Of a DNA stretch of 64,000 nucleotides, positions 51,072 through 59,948 are shown piece by piece. Location: the NCBI GenBank assembly GCA_965652645.1, contig CBFGXE010000005.1, forward strand, positions 62,001-126,000. Reading direction: 5' to 3'. The stretch comes from ZC4RG30 sp965652645. Its GTDB lineage: Bacteria > Pseudomonadota > Gammaproteobacteria > Steroidobacterales > Steroidobacteraceae. The translations under genes and the position numbers were made by a program. The stretch's first letter is position 1. Each line of letters opens with the position of its first letter. A model generated the notes under the pieces. The model was not told where the DNA came from. It saw only the letters and a list, made by a program, of their open reading frames with translations, and ran no database searches.

Positions 51072-51608
51072 CTAGCGGCCGCCGACCAGATGGAACTTGA
51101 TGGTGATGTTGTCCTCGACCACGCCATCCCACACCGGATCGCCGATGCCGAAGGCCTTGCGCGAGATGGTGAAGCTGCCGTCGAAGGTGCTGCCCTTCAC
51201 GTTCACGGGCACCGTGATGGTCTGCGACTTGCCCTTGAGCGTGAGGGTGCCGGTCGCATCGAAGCGCGTGGCCGACACCGGCTTGATCGACGTGGACCTG
51301 AAGGTGCCTTTCGGGTGCGCGGCGGTGTCGAACCAGGCCTTCTTGGCGAGCTCGGCGCTGTACAGCGGATCGCCGATGTCATAGCTGCCCATGTCCACCT
51401 CGATCTGCGCGCTGGAGGCGGCCACGTTGGCCGGATCGTAGTCCACCTGCCCCGACCACTTCAGGAAGGGGTTCTCCACCGCGACGCCTTCCTGCTTGAA
51501 GGTGGCCGTCAGGGTGCTCTTGTTGGCCGGGCCCACTGCCAGCGGCGCGGCCATCAGCAGGCCGGAGACCGCCAGCAACGCCGGGGCCAGGATGCGATGT
51601 CTCTTCAT
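51072..51608 (-). CDS. YceI family periplasmic protein B
   Basis: A 178-residue precursor, MKRHRILAPALLAVSGLLMA with GGAGGACG ribosome site. The mature region ANKSTLTATFKQEGVAVENPF differs from copy A but has the YceI core KKAWFDTAAHPKGTFRSTS and GTLTLKGKSQTITVPV, ending DNITIKFHLVGGR. It probably carries a lipid-like ligand in the periplasm. It lies between cytochrome b561 and copy A in one transcription unit. Confidence 0.9.
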   Translation of the reverse strand: MKRHRILAPALLAVSGLLMAAPLAVGPANKSTLTATFKQEGVAVENPFLKWSGQVDYDPANVAASSAQIEVDMGSYDIGDPLYSAELAKKAWFDTAAHPKGTFRSTSIKPVSATRFDATGTLTLKGKSQTITVPVNVKGSTFDGSFTISRKAFGIGDPVWDGVVEDNITIKFHLVGGR

Positions 51609-51618
51609 GTCGTCCTCC

Positions 51619-52155
51619 TCAGTTGCGCCGCCATGCCAGCATGCGGCGCAGCGTGCCATCGCGCAGGATGAATTGATGGTGCAGCGCTGCCAGCACATGC
51701 AGGCCCACCAGCACGGCCAGCGCGATGGACAGCGTCACGTGCACGTCCAGCCAGGTGGCGGCCAGCTCGCGGTTGCGCTCCACGAGGTTCGGCAGCGGCA
51801 CCTTCCCGAGGTAGACAACCGGATAGCCGGAATAGTTGCTGTACACCCACCCGGTGAGCGGCATCACCAGCAGCAGCAGGTACAGCAGCCCGTGCCCCAG
51901 CCGCGCGAAGAGGCGCTGCCAGGCGGCCATGGCCACCAGGGGAGGCGGCCGGTGCGTGAGCCGCCAGAGCAGGCGCGCCACGGCCAGCAGCAGCACCGTC
52001 ACGCCCACCCACTTGTGCCAGTTGTAGACCTTGAGCCGCTGCGGGCTGACGGCCATCTCCGTCATCGTCCAGCCCATGAAAAGCGCGGTCAGGACCAATG
52101 CCGCGATCATCCAGTGCAGGCCAACCGCCGTGCGGGTGTAATGCGTATCCGCCAA
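51619..52155 (-). CDS. Cytochrome b561
   Basis: A 178-residue membrane protein from TTG 52155, MADTHYTRTAVGLHWMIAAL. Four membrane helices carry haem-ligand candidates His14, His47 (YNWHKWVGV) and the C-terminal His pair in DVHVTLSIALAVLVGLHVL. It transfers electrons across the membrane, probably from ubiquinol. Its pairing with YceI proteins, which bind quinone-like lipids, is a conserved association of unknown purpose. Confidence 0.92.
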   Translation of the reverse strand: MADTHYTRTAVGLHWMIAALVLTALFMGWTMTEMAVSPQRLKVYNWHKWVGVTVLLLAVARLLWRLTHRPPPLVAMAAWQRLFARLGHGLLYLLLLVMPLTGWVYSNYSGYPVVYLGKVPLPNLVERNRELAATWLDVHVTLSIALAVLVGLHVLAALHHQFILRDGTLRRMLAWRRN

Positions 52156-52189
52156 ATCAGCCCTCTTGCCGGGTGCAAAAGCGGGCAGT

Positions 52190-52528
52190 CTAGCCTGTAG
52201 AGGCCCCCCGGAACATGAACCAGGCAGCCGCGACCATGCACAGCCCGGCCCACAGGAAGTCCAGCTTCAGCGGCGTGCGCATGTAGAAGACCGCGAATGG
52301 CACGAACACCGTCAGGGTGATGATTTCCTGCAGGATCTTCAGCTGCGGCAGGGTCAGGGTCGCATGGCCGATGCGGTTGGCCGGCACCTGCAGCAGGTAT
52401 TCGAAAAGCGCGATGCCCCAGCTCACCAGGGCCGCCACGAACCAGGGCCGCCCGCCCAGGTCCCTGAGGTGGGCATACCAGGCGAAGGTCATGAACACGT
52501 TGGACACCGTAAGCAGCGCGATGGCCAC
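52190..52528 (-). CDS. DUF486/DMT-type small membrane protein (start disturbed by a homopolymer)
   Basis: A 112-residue protein in the open frame, MAIALLTVSNVFMTFAWYAH from GTG 52528, with four membrane helices (SNVFMTFAWYAHL, VSWGIALFEYLLQVPANRIG, IITLTVFVPFAVFYM, DFLWAGLCMVAAAWFMF), a DUF486 protein of the drug/metabolite-transporter type. Just upstream is a run of seven C residues; removing one would join the frame to ATG 52556 and give the better start MSSTLPPALVAIALL. Either the assembly has an extra base or the short form is real. Function unknown. Confidence 0.75.
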   Translation of the reverse strand: MAIALLTVSNVFMTFAWYAHLRDLGGRPWFVAALVSWGIALFEYLLQVPANRIGHATLTLPQLKILQEIITLTVFVPFAVFYMRTPLKLDFLWAGLCMVAAAWFMFRGASTG

Positions 52529-52585
52529 CAGCGCGGGGGGGAAGGGTCGAGGACATGGGGATGGGTTGGGGTGCCGCGAATGCGG

Positions 52586-52600
52586 ATTCGATATACGAAT
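52586..52600. promoter_or_regulatory. Putative operator: perfect inverted repeat
   Basis: ATTCG-ATATA-CGAAT, a 15-base repeat with five-base arms, in the 203-base gap between the divergent DUF486 and DUF1592 genes. It is AT-rich in a GC-rich background and would suit a small dimeric repressor. Confidence 0.35.
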
Positions 52601-52663
52601 TTAGGGGGTCAACGCCCTGATATGCCACCGGTCCCGGGAACCCTTTGCCCGTGCCGATGATCT

Positions 52664-52669
52664 TATACT
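52664..52669 (+). promoter_or_regulatory. Possible -10 box of the DUF1592 operon
   Basis: TATACT about 63 bases before the GTG start at 52732; a TTTGCC 14 bases upstream is a poor -35. The inverted repeat at 52586-52600 lies about 65 bases further upstream. Confidence 0.35.
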
Positions 52670-52731
52670 TGACTGGCTTTGCACGCAGCGCGTTTGGGCG
52701 TTTGCCGTGCTTCTCCGGGGGAGATCGTTAC

Positions 52732-55239
52732 GTGAGACTGATTCGTGCTCGGCAATTCCTGACCCTGGTTGCCGCCTGTGGCGCTGCGGGTCTTTCCACT
52801 GCGGTAGCTGCCCAGGCAGCCTCCCCCGCGGGTGATGCCCATGGGCAGTGGGAGGTGGTCGAGACGTACTGCTTCGGCTGCCACAACACCGAGGACTGGG
52901 CCGGCAGCGTGGCCTTCGACATCATGTCGCCGGACACCATCCCCCAGGAAGCCAAGGTCTGGGAGACCGCCATCAAGAAGCTCAAGGGCGGCCTCATGCC
53001 CCCGCCGGGCAGCAAGCAGCCCGGCCAGGCCGCCACCGCGCAGCTGGTCAACTTCCTGGAAACCACGCTCGACAAGGCCCAGGCCGAACCCTACGCCGGC
53101 CACGTGCCCCTGCGCCGGCTCAACCGCCGTGAATACGCCAACGCGGTCCACGACCTCATCGGCCTGAAGATCGATCCGGCCACCTACCTGCCCACCGACG
53201 CGGTGGTCGACGGTTTCGACACCGACGCGGCCTCGCTGCGCGTGACCCCGGCCTTCCTCGACCAGTCCGTGTCGGCCGCGCGCACCCTCGCCCTGTACGC
53301 CGTGGGCGATGCGAAGTCGGTGCCGCTCGAAACCACCTACGGCCCGGTTGCCGCCATGGTGCTCTCGCTGGCCGCCCGCCCCGCAGAGGGCTCCGGCAAC
53401 CAGCAGAAATACCAGGACGGCATGCCCTTCGGCACCCGCGGCGGCATGTCGGTGGAGCACATCTTCCCCGCCGATGGCGAGTACGTGCTGAGCATCGGCG
53501 ACATGGCGCTGGCCCGCACCGTGCCCAACATGGAGTTCGAGAACACCGTCATCGCGCTGCTCGACGGCAAGGAATTCTGGCGCACGACGATCGGCGGCGA
53601 GGACGATCACCGCGGCATCGACCAGCGGCTCGACGACGCGGTGGCCAGCATCAATGGCCGTTTGAAGGACATCCGCTTCCATGCCACCGCCGGCCAGCAC
53701 ACCGTGGCGGTGACCTTCCTGCGTCGCAGCTATGCGGAGCATGACGATCGCAGCGCCTCGCCCGGCCACTCCGACGACGGCCGCGGCTACAACCCGCTGG
53801 AAGGCGGCAACCAGCGCGTGCCGGCCGTGCACGCCATCTACATCAAGGGCCCGACGAAGATCACCGGCATGAGCGACTCGGAGAGCCGCAGGAAGATCTT
53901 CATCTGCAAGCCCGCCAGCGCCGCCGAGGAACCGGCCTGCGCGCGCCGCATCGTCGAGAACCTCGCCCGCAAGGCCTTCCGTCGCCCGGTCGGCGATGAG
54001 GACGTGCTGCCGCTGCTGGGCTTCTACGAGCGCGCCCGCCAGGATGGCGCGACCTTCGACGTGGGCATCCGCGAGTCGCTGTCTGCCATCCTCGCCAGCC
54101 CGTTCTTCCTCTATCGGGCCGAGACGGCCACCGAGGAAGGCAGCCGCGAGCTCACCGACCTGGAGCTGGCCTCGCGCCTGGCGTTCTTCATCTGGAGCAG
54201 CCTGCCTGATGACGAGCTGCTGGAGCTGGCGGTGAAGAAGCAACTCTCGAAGCCCGACGTGCTCAAGGCGCAGGTGCGGCGCATGATCCGCGACGACCGC
54301 GGCGTCTCGCTGACGCGCGACTTCGCCTTCCAGTGGCTCAACGTGGCCAAGCTCGACGCCATCGTGCCGGCCCGCGCGCAGTTCGCCCACGCCTCCGGCG
54401 TCTATGACGTGCGCGCCTCGTTCAAGAAGGAGCTGGAGCTGTTCATCGACAGCATCCTGCGCGACGACCGCAGCGTGGTCGACCTGCTCACCGCCGACCA
54501 CACCTTCATCAACGAGCAGGTGGCGCAGGTCTACGGCCTGACGGACATCCGCGGCAACGGCTTCCGCCGCGTGACGCTGAAGGATCCGAAGCGCTTCGGC
54601 CTGCTGGGCAAGGGCGCCATCCTCACGCTCACCGCCAACCCGAACCGCACGGCCCCGGTGCTGCGCGGCGCCTGGATCATGGAGCGCATCCTCGGCACGC
54701 CGCCGGCGGTGCCGCCGCCCAACGTGGAGCAGCTGCCGGCCAACGTGGCCGGCCGCGCGGCCACCGTGCGCGAGCGCACCGAGATCCACCGCCAGAACCC
54801 GGCCTGCGCCAGCTGCCACGCGGCGATGGACCCGCTGGGCTTCGCACTGGAGAACTTCGACACCGTGGGGCAGTTCCATGCGGTCGATCCCCAGTCCCGC
54901 CAGCCCATCGACTCCGAGGCGGTGATGCCGGATGGCACCAAGCTGCACGGCCCGGAGGACCTGCACAAGGCGCTGGCCGCCCGCGGCGACCAGCTGGCGC
55001 AGGTGATCACCGAGAAGCTGATGGTCTACGCGGTGGGCCGCCACCTCGACCCGCGCGACATGCCGGCCGTGCGCCGCATCGTGCGCGCCGCCGCCGCCAG
55101 CAACTACCGCTTCGAGGACATCGTGCTCGGGGTGGTCAACAGCGACGCGTTCCGGCGCCGCGAGGCCGCGCCGGCCCTGCCTGCGTCGACCCTCGCACAG
55201 GCTTCGAATATCATTTCAACCAACGATCCTGGTCCCTGA
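52732..55239 (+). CDS. DUF1592-family exported protein with two haem-binding CxxCH motifs
   Basis: About 835 residues from GTG 52732, with GGGGAG upstream and a signal peptide ending near AVAAQAAS. CFGCH at 47-51 and CASCH at 692-696 are cytochrome-c attachment sites. The domains follow the order usual for planctomycete-type cytochrome proteins: haem domain, DUF1587 (VPLRRLNRREYANAVHDLIG), a middle beta domain with a carbohydrate-binding-like region, DUF1592 (LASRLAFFIWSSLPDDEL), DUF1588 (NRTAPVLRGAWIMERILGTPP) and DUF1585 at the end. It should act in the periplasm. The function of the family is unknown. A DUF1552 gene follows, as is usual. Confidence 0.9.
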   Translation: MRLIRARQFLTLVAACGAAGLSTAVAAQAASPAGDAHGQWEVVETYCFGCHNTEDWAGSVAFDIMSPDTIPQEAKVWETAIKKLKGGLMPPPGSKQPGQAATAQLVNFLETTLDKAQAEPYAGHVPLRRLNRREYANAVHDLIGLKIDPATYLPTDAVVDGFDTDAASLRVTPAFLDQSVSAARTLALYAVGDAKSVPLETTYGPVAAMVLSLAARPAEGSGNQQKYQDGMPFGTRGGMSVEHIFPADGEYVLSIGDMALARTVPNMEFENTVIALLDGKEFWRTTIGGEDDHRGIDQRLDDAVASINGRLKDIRFHATAGQHTVAVTFLRRSYAEHDDRSASPGHSDDGRGYNPLEGGNQRVPAVHAIYIKGPTKITGMSDSESRRKIFICKPASAAEEPACARRIVENLARKAFRRPVGDEDVLPLLGFYERARQDGATFDVGIRESLSAILASPFFLYRAETATEEGSRELTDLELASRLAFFIWSSLPDDELLELAVKKQLSKPDVLKAQVRRMIRDDRGVSLTRDFAFQWLNVAKLDAIVPARAQFAHASGVYDVRASFKKELELFIDSILRDDRSVVDLLTADHTFINEQVAQVYGLTDIRGNGFRRVTLKDPKRFGLLGKGAILTLTANPNRTAPVLRGAWIMERILGTPPAVPPPNVEQLPANVAGRAATVRERTEIHRQNPACASCHAAMDPLGFALENFDTVGQFHAVDPQSRQPIDSEAVMPDGTKLHGPEDLHKALAARGDQLAQVITEKLMVYAVGRHLDPRDMPAVRRIVRAAAASNYRFEDIVLGVVNSDAFRRREAAPALPASTLAQASNIISTNDPGP

Positions 55240-55258
55240 AGGTCTGGAGGCTAGAGCC

Positions 55259-56536
55259 ATGTTCCTCACCAAGAAGCACCTGTCCCGCCGCACTGTCCTG
55301 AAGGGCGCCGGCGCAGCCATTGCCCTGCCGCTTCTGGATGCCATGGTCCCGGCGCACACGGCGCTGGCCCAGACCGCCGCGGCGCCCAGGACGCGCCTGG
55401 GCTTCGTGTACTTCCCGCATGGCGCGGTGCAGAAGTTCTGGACCCCCGAGGGCACGGGCAGGAACTTCAGGTTCTCGCCCATCCTGCAGCCGCTGGAGCC
55501 GATGCGCGACTACGTGACGGTGGTCACCAACCTGCGCAACAAGCCGGGCGAGAGCACCAACCCGCACGGCATCATCGAATCCACCTGGCTCACCTGCAAG
55601 AGCCCGGATGACCGCAGCAACCCCACGCCGATCCACGGCATGTCGATCGACCAGGTGGCCGCGCGCGACATCGGCCAGGAAACCCCGCTCACCACGCTCG
55701 ACGTGTGCGGCGAGCCGGGCGGCTCGGTGAACTTCCGCCAGGGCGGCCAGGGCCTGCCGCTGGAGGGCAATCCCCGCAAGGTGTTCTTCACCATGTTCGG
55801 CGCCGGCGATTCCAACGCCGACCGCATGGCGCGGCTGCAGTTCACCGGCAGCATCCTCGACTACACCCGCGATGCCACGCAGAAGCTCTCGCGCTCGCTT
55901 GGCCCCTCCGACCGCGCGCTGGTCAACGACTACCTGGAATCGGTGCGCGAGGTCGAGGGCCGCGTGCAGAAGCTGATGGCCAAGGCCGACAGCCTGGGCA
56001 ACCTGCCCGATGCGCCCATCGGCGCGCCGGACGACTTCAGCGAGCTCATCGACGTGCAGTTCGAGATGATCGCGCTGGCCTTCCAGACCGGCCAGACCCG
56101 CATCGCCACGCTGCGCATGATGCGCGAGGCCACCATGCGCACCTTCCCGTCGGTGAACGTCGACGAGGCCTTCCACCCGCTCTCGCACCATGGCGAGGAT
56201 CCGGACAAGCACGAGAAGCTGGTGCGCGTGCAGGCCTACCAGACCGAACGCTTCGCGCGCTTCATCAAGCGCCTGTCGGAGATCAAGGAAGGCAGCGGCA
56301 ACCTCCTCGACAACTCCATCATCCTGTTCGGCTCCAACATGGCCAACAGCGACCTGCACAACAACAACCCGCTGCCGCAGCTGCTGGCCGGCAAGGGCGG
56401 CGGCATCAAGGGCGGCCAGCACCTGGCCATGCCCAAGGACACCCCGCATGCCAACATCCTGCTCACCATGGCGCAGCGCGCCGGCGTGCAGCTGGAGAAG
56501 TTCGGGGATTCCACCGGCGCCTTCAGCGAAGTCTGA
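55259..56536 (+). CDS. DUF1552-family Tat-exported protein
   Basis: The 425-residue protein MFLTKKHLSRRTVLKGAGAA carries a twin-arginine signal (SRRTVLKG, residues 9-16) ending in the AHTALAQ region. The body begins RTRLGFVYFPHGAVQKFWTP and contains HGIIESTWLTC, HPLSHHGEDP and IILFGSNMANSDLHNNNPLP, typical of DUF1552, which resembles sulfatase/alkaline-phosphatase-like folds. It is always found with DUF1592 proteins; its substrate is unknown. Tat export suggests a folded cofactor or metal. GGAGG lies nine bases before the start. Confidence 0.9.
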   Translation: MFLTKKHLSRRTVLKGAGAAIALPLLDAMVPAHTALAQTAAAPRTRLGFVYFPHGAVQKFWTPEGTGRNFRFSPILQPLEPMRDYVTVVTNLRNKPGESTNPHGIIESTWLTCKSPDDRSNPTPIHGMSIDQVAARDIGQETPLTTLDVCGEPGGSVNFRQGGQGLPLEGNPRKVFFTMFGAGDSNADRMARLQFTGSILDYTRDATQKLSRSLGPSDRALVNDYLESVREVEGRVQKLMAKADSLGNLPDAPIGAPDDFSELIDVQFEMIALAFQTGQTRIATLRMMREATMRTFPSVNVDEAFHPLSHHGEDPDKHEKLVRVQAYQTERFARFIKRLSEIKEGSGNLLDNSIILFGSNMANSDLHNNNPLPQLLAGKGGGIKGGQHLAMPKDTPHANILLTMAQRAGVQLEKFGDSTGAFSEV

Positions 56537-56538
56537 AG

Positions 56539-58284
56539 ATGCAGCGCCAGGTGAGGCACGGAGTCGCGGCCGCGGTAGCGGCCGTTCTCCTCTTGGGCTC
56601 CGTGACTGCGCTGGCCGACGTCCAGGACGTCAACGCCCGGCAGGCGGATGGCAGCACGCCCCTGCAGTGGGCCGCCTTCCGCGGTGACGTCGACGAGGCG
56701 AAGCGCCTCATTGCCGCCGGTGCCGACGTCAACGCCACCAACAACTACGGCATCAACGCCATGCTGCTGGCGGCCGACATCGCCAGCACCGAGCTGATCC
56801 AGCTGTTGCTCAAGCACGGCGTCGATCCCGAAACCGCCAATGCCGATGGCGAAACCCCGCTGCACCTGGTTGCGCGGGCCGGCAACATCGAGGCGGCAAG
56901 GGCGCTGCTGAAGGCAGGCGCCAAGGTCGACCCGCGCGAGAAGTTCGGCGAACAGACCCCGCTGATGTGGGCAGTGGTGCGCCGCCATCCCGCGATGGTG
57001 GACTTCCTGCTCGAGCAGGGCGCCGACGTGAACGCCCGCAGCGCCGTGCGTGACTACCAGCGCGTGGCCACCGCCGAAAGCCGCGCCAAGTCGCTGGACC
57101 GTGGCGGCTTCACGCCCCTGCTCTACGCGGCGCGCGAGAACTGCCGCGAGTGCGTCGACGTCCTGCTCAGGCACGGCGCCGACGTGAACCTGCCTGACCC
57201 TTCAGGCGTGGTGCCCATGGTCATCGCCATGATCAACGGCAACACCGACATCGCCAGGCGCCTCATCGAGGCCGGCGCGGACGTGAACCAGTGGGACATC
57301 TACGGCCAGGCTCCCCTGCATGTGGCCATCGCCAACATGGGCGGCGGACGCAACGTCAACCCGCTTGATGCCGACCATCCGCAGCAGACCTCCGGTGACG
57401 AGCTGGTGCAGATGCTGATCGAGCGCGGTGCGAACCCGAACCAGCAGACCTACTTCCGTCCCGCTGTGCGCGGCGGTGGCGGCCGCGGCACCACGCCCTT
57501 CCTGGTGGCCGTGGGCACCGGCGACCTCGACCTGGTGAAGCAGCTCGTCGCCAGGGGCGCGAACGTGCGGCTGGCCACCTCAGAGGGCACCGGCGCCATC
57601 CATGCGGCCGTGCAGGCGCGTGGCGGCGGCGGTGGCGGCGGATTCGGCGGCGGTGGACCGCCGCGGGGCGGTGGCGGACCTCCGGGCGGTGGACCCCCGG
57701 GCGGCGGACCTCCGACAGCCGACGCTGGCGGCGCGGCGCCTGCCGCAGCTCCCCGGGCTGCGGCCGCGGGCACGGCATCGCTGATGGGCGCGGCGCCGGC
57801 CAGGGGCGGTGCCCCTGGTGCCGGCGGTCCCGGTGCAGCACCCGGCGGCCGCGCCGGCGGTCCGGGTGCCGCGCGCCCCAACCCGCAGGTCGAGCTGATC
57901 CAGTACCTCGTCGAACAGGGCGCGGACATCAACCTGATGGCCCAGCGCCACTTCCTGAACCGCACGCGCGGTGGCTCCGCGCTCCACTATGCGGTGCGCG
58001 GCAGCGGCAACCGGCAGGTGATCGCGGCACTGGTCGAGCTCGGGCTGGACATCAACGCGAAGGACGAGGACGGCCTCACCGCCCTCGACTACGCGATGGC
58101 GCGCGGTTACGTGCCCTTCCTGCAGATGCCCTCGCAGCCCGACAAGGCGCTGGCGGACTACCTGCGCAGCCTCGGGGCCACGGTCGAGCTCGACCAGATT
58201 CCCGACTGGCCGCCGCAGGGACCACCCATTGCCACGGCCGTGTACGACTCCGTCATCTGGCCCGTTGATCCGGTAGGACCGTAA
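56539..58284 (+). CDS. Exported ankyrin-repeat protein with glycine/proline-rich insert
   Basis: A 581-residue precursor, MQRQVRHGVAAAVAAVLLLG with a signal peptide cut near VTALADV. At least eight ankyrin repeats are readable (for example GSTPLQWAAFRGDVDEAKR, GETPLHLVARAGNIEAARAL, GSALHYAVRGSGNRQVIAAL). Between repeat blocks, about residues 355-440, lies a low-complexity tract rich in Gly, Pro and Ala. The C-terminal tail ends VIWPVDPVGP. It probably serves as a periplasmic binding scaffold for the neighbouring exported proteins. It starts two bases after the DUF1552 stop. Confidence 0.9.
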   Translation: MQRQVRHGVAAAVAAVLLLGSVTALADVQDVNARQADGSTPLQWAAFRGDVDEAKRLIAAGADVNATNNYGINAMLLAADIASTELIQLLLKHGVDPETANADGETPLHLVARAGNIEAARALLKAGAKVDPREKFGEQTPLMWAVVRRHPAMVDFLLEQGADVNARSAVRDYQRVATAESRAKSLDRGGFTPLLYAARENCRECVDVLLRHGADVNLPDPSGVVPMVIAMINGNTDIARRLIEAGADVNQWDIYGQAPLHVAIANMGGGRNVNPLDADHPQQTSGDELVQMLIERGANPNQQTYFRPAVRGGGGRGTTPFLVAVGTGDLDLVKQLVARGANVRLATSEGTGAIHAAVQARGGGGGGGFGGGGPPRGGGGPPGGGPPGGGPPTADAGGAAPAAAPRAAAAGTASLMGAAPARGGAPGAGGPGAAPGGRAGGPGAARPNPQVELIQYLVEQGADINLMAQRHFLNRTRGGSALHYAVRGSGNRQVIAALVELGLDINAKDEDGLTALDYAMARGYVPFLQMPSQPDKALADYLRSLGATVELDQIPDWPPQGPPIATAVYDSVIWPVDPVGP

Positions 58285-59330
58285 TGACCATCTCCCGTCG
58301 TTTCTTCCTGCGTGATGGCGCGCAGGCCGTTGCTGCTGCCTCGCTGCTCGGGTCGGCCACGCTCACCGGCTGTGCCACCTCCCCTGCCGGCAAGGCCGCC
58401 AGCGGCAGCGAGGTGGCCAGGGCTGCCGTGCGCAGCGTGTCCGCCAGCGACCTGAGGGTGGTGGACGTGAAGGGTCTCGCGCTGGTCCAGGGCGCCGGCG
58501 CCAATGTCGTGGCGCTGGGCGGCCCGGAAGGTGCCCTGATGGTCGATGGCGGCCTGGCCGCCAATTCGGCGGTGCTGCTGAAGGCCGTGCATGGTGCCGC
58601 GGGCACGAGCCGGGTGCACACCCTCATCAACACGCACTGGCATCCGGAGCAGACCGGCTCGAACGAGGCAGTGGGCCGCGAAGGCGGCACCATCATCGCC
58701 CACGAGGTCAGCAGGATCGCGCTGGCGCATGCGCTGGGCAACCGCTCCGCCCTCTACGAAGGCGTGCACGGCCCGCTGGCGAAGGAAGGCGTGCCCTCCG
58801 TGACCACCTACAACAAGGGTTCGCTGCAGTTCGGCGGGGAGCGGGTGGAATACCGCTACCTGCCGGGCGCGCACACCAATGGCGACCTGATGGTGCACTT
58901 CCCGGAGCGCAACGTGCTGGTGGTGGGCGGCCCGGTGGGCTCGGACCGCTGGCCGGTGATCGACTACCTCAACGGCGGTTTCATGCACGGCTTCGTGCGC
59001 ACCTACGACATCCTCACCGGCATCGTGAAGCCCGACACCATCGTGGTTCCCGCCGACGGTCCCGTGCTCACGGGTGCCCAGCTGGTGACCCAGAAGGACG
59101 TGTACCGGGAGCTGTTCAAGCAGTTCTTCGTGCTGTTCAACAAGGGCTTCGGGCCGAAGGACGTGGCGGAATACAACGCCGGCAAGGAGTTCATGGGCGT
59201 GGGCCAGGTGATCGTGGACCGCCCGCTCACCCGCGAGCCGGGCGCCGGCATGCTGCGGCAGCTGGGCGATCCGGCGCGGTTCCTGGAATACGCCTACCGC
59301 AGCACCCAGCTGGCGACGATCCCGCACTGA
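58284..59330 (+). CDS. Exported metallo-beta-lactamase-fold protein with altered metal site
   Basis: A 348-residue Tat-type lipoprotein precursor (Arg5-Arg6, lipobox LTGC with Cys30). The fold is recognisable from LALVQGAGANVVALGG, LMVDGGLAANSAVLLKAV, LINTHWHPEQTGSN and HTNGDLMVHFPERNVLVVGG. The usual HxHxDH reads His118-Trp-His120-Pro-Glu122-Gln123, and the Asp of the later GD motif is Gly216, so at least two ligands have changed. It may bind one metal or none. The TAATG junction couples it to the ankyrin gene. Confidence 0.85.
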   Translation: MTISRRFFLRDGAQAVAAASLLGSATLTGCATSPAGKAASGSEVARAAVRSVSASDLRVVDVKGLALVQGAGANVVALGGPEGALMVDGGLAANSAVLLKAVHGAAGTSRVHTLINTHWHPEQTGSNEAVGREGGTIIAHEVSRIALAHALGNRSALYEGVHGPLAKEGVPSVTTYNKGSLQFGGERVEYRYLPGAHTNGDLMVHFPERNVLVVGGPVGSDRWPVIDYLNGGFMHGFVRTYDILTGIVKPDTIVVPADGPVLTGAQLVTQKDVYRELFKQFFVLFNKGFGPKDVAEYNAGKEFMGVGQVIVDRPLTREPGAGMLRQLGDPARFLEYAYRSTQLATIPH

Positions 59331-59355
59331 CGCCAGGGCCCGGCCCCGAGCGGAA

Positions 59356-59856
59356 GTGCACGTCCAGAGCTTCCCTCCGCTGGGCAACACCCGCGCCACG
59401 CGGCTGGTGCTGGGCACCATGCCCGGCAAGGCCTCCCTGCTGGCGCACCAGTACTACGCGCATCCACGCAATGCGTTCTGGTTCATCATCGAGGGACTGT
59501 TCGGCATCCCGCGGGAGCTGCCCTACGCGCGGCGCGTGCGCGAGCTGGCAAGGGCCGGCATTGCGGTGTGGGACGTGCTGGCGGCCTGCACGCGAGGCAC
59601 CAGCCTCGACTCGGACATCGTCCCCGGCTCCTGCGTGCCGAACGACTTCAATGGCTACCTCGGACGGCACCGGCGCATCCAGCAGATCTACTTCAACGGC
59701 GGTCCGGCCAGGGCGCTTTTCGAGCGGCACGTGGCGCCGCTGCTGGCGCCGGAGTTCCGTGCGATCGGCCGCGTGACCCTGCCTTCGACCAGTCCGACGC
59801 ACGCGCGTCGTTCGCATGCGGAGAAACTGGAGGCCTGGCGCATCCTCGCCGGCTGA
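59356..59856 (+). CDS. DNA-deoxyinosine glycosylase (uracil-DNA glycosylase superfamily)
   Basis: A 166-residue protein from GTG 59356, MHVQSFPPLGNTRATRLVLG. LVLGTMPGKASL, YYAHPRNAFWFIIEGLFG and ISVWDVL-like AVWDVLAACTRGTSLDSDI fit the hypoxanthine-DNA glycosylase group of the UDG superfamily; LPSTSPTHARRS is the DNA-intercalation/C-terminal motif. It removes deaminated bases, mainly hypoxanthine. It lies alone between an exported-protein operon and a lipoprotein gene. Confidence 0.9.
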   Translation: MHVQSFPPLGNTRATRLVLGTMPGKASLLAHQYYAHPRNAFWFIIEGLFGIPRELPYARRVRELARAGIAVWDVLAACTRGTSLDSDIVPGSCVPNDFNGYLGRHRRIQQIYFNGGPARALFERHVAPLLAPEFRAIGRVTLPSTSPTHARRSHAEKLEAWRILAG

Positions 59857-59948
59857 GGCCAGCCCGTACGGCTGGCGGGAAGCGGGATTCGCTGGCGGGC
59901 CTGCCACGCTGCGGCTACGCTGCTGCCCCGGACATCGCCGGGAATCCG

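Noticed and set aside
47998..51075. Plus-strand open frame of about 1025 codons
   Set aside because: Crosses five confident minus-strand genes (thyA to YceI); low-complexity shadow.
52663..55044. Minus-strand open frame of about 793 codons
   Set aside because: Antisense of the DUF1592 gene; no domain, composition typical of a shadow.
57600..57880. Repetitive GGC/GGA-rich DNA as a possible repeat array or CRISPR
   Set aside because: No constant repeat with unique spacers; it is in frame and codes for the Gly/Pro-rich linker of the ankyrin protein.
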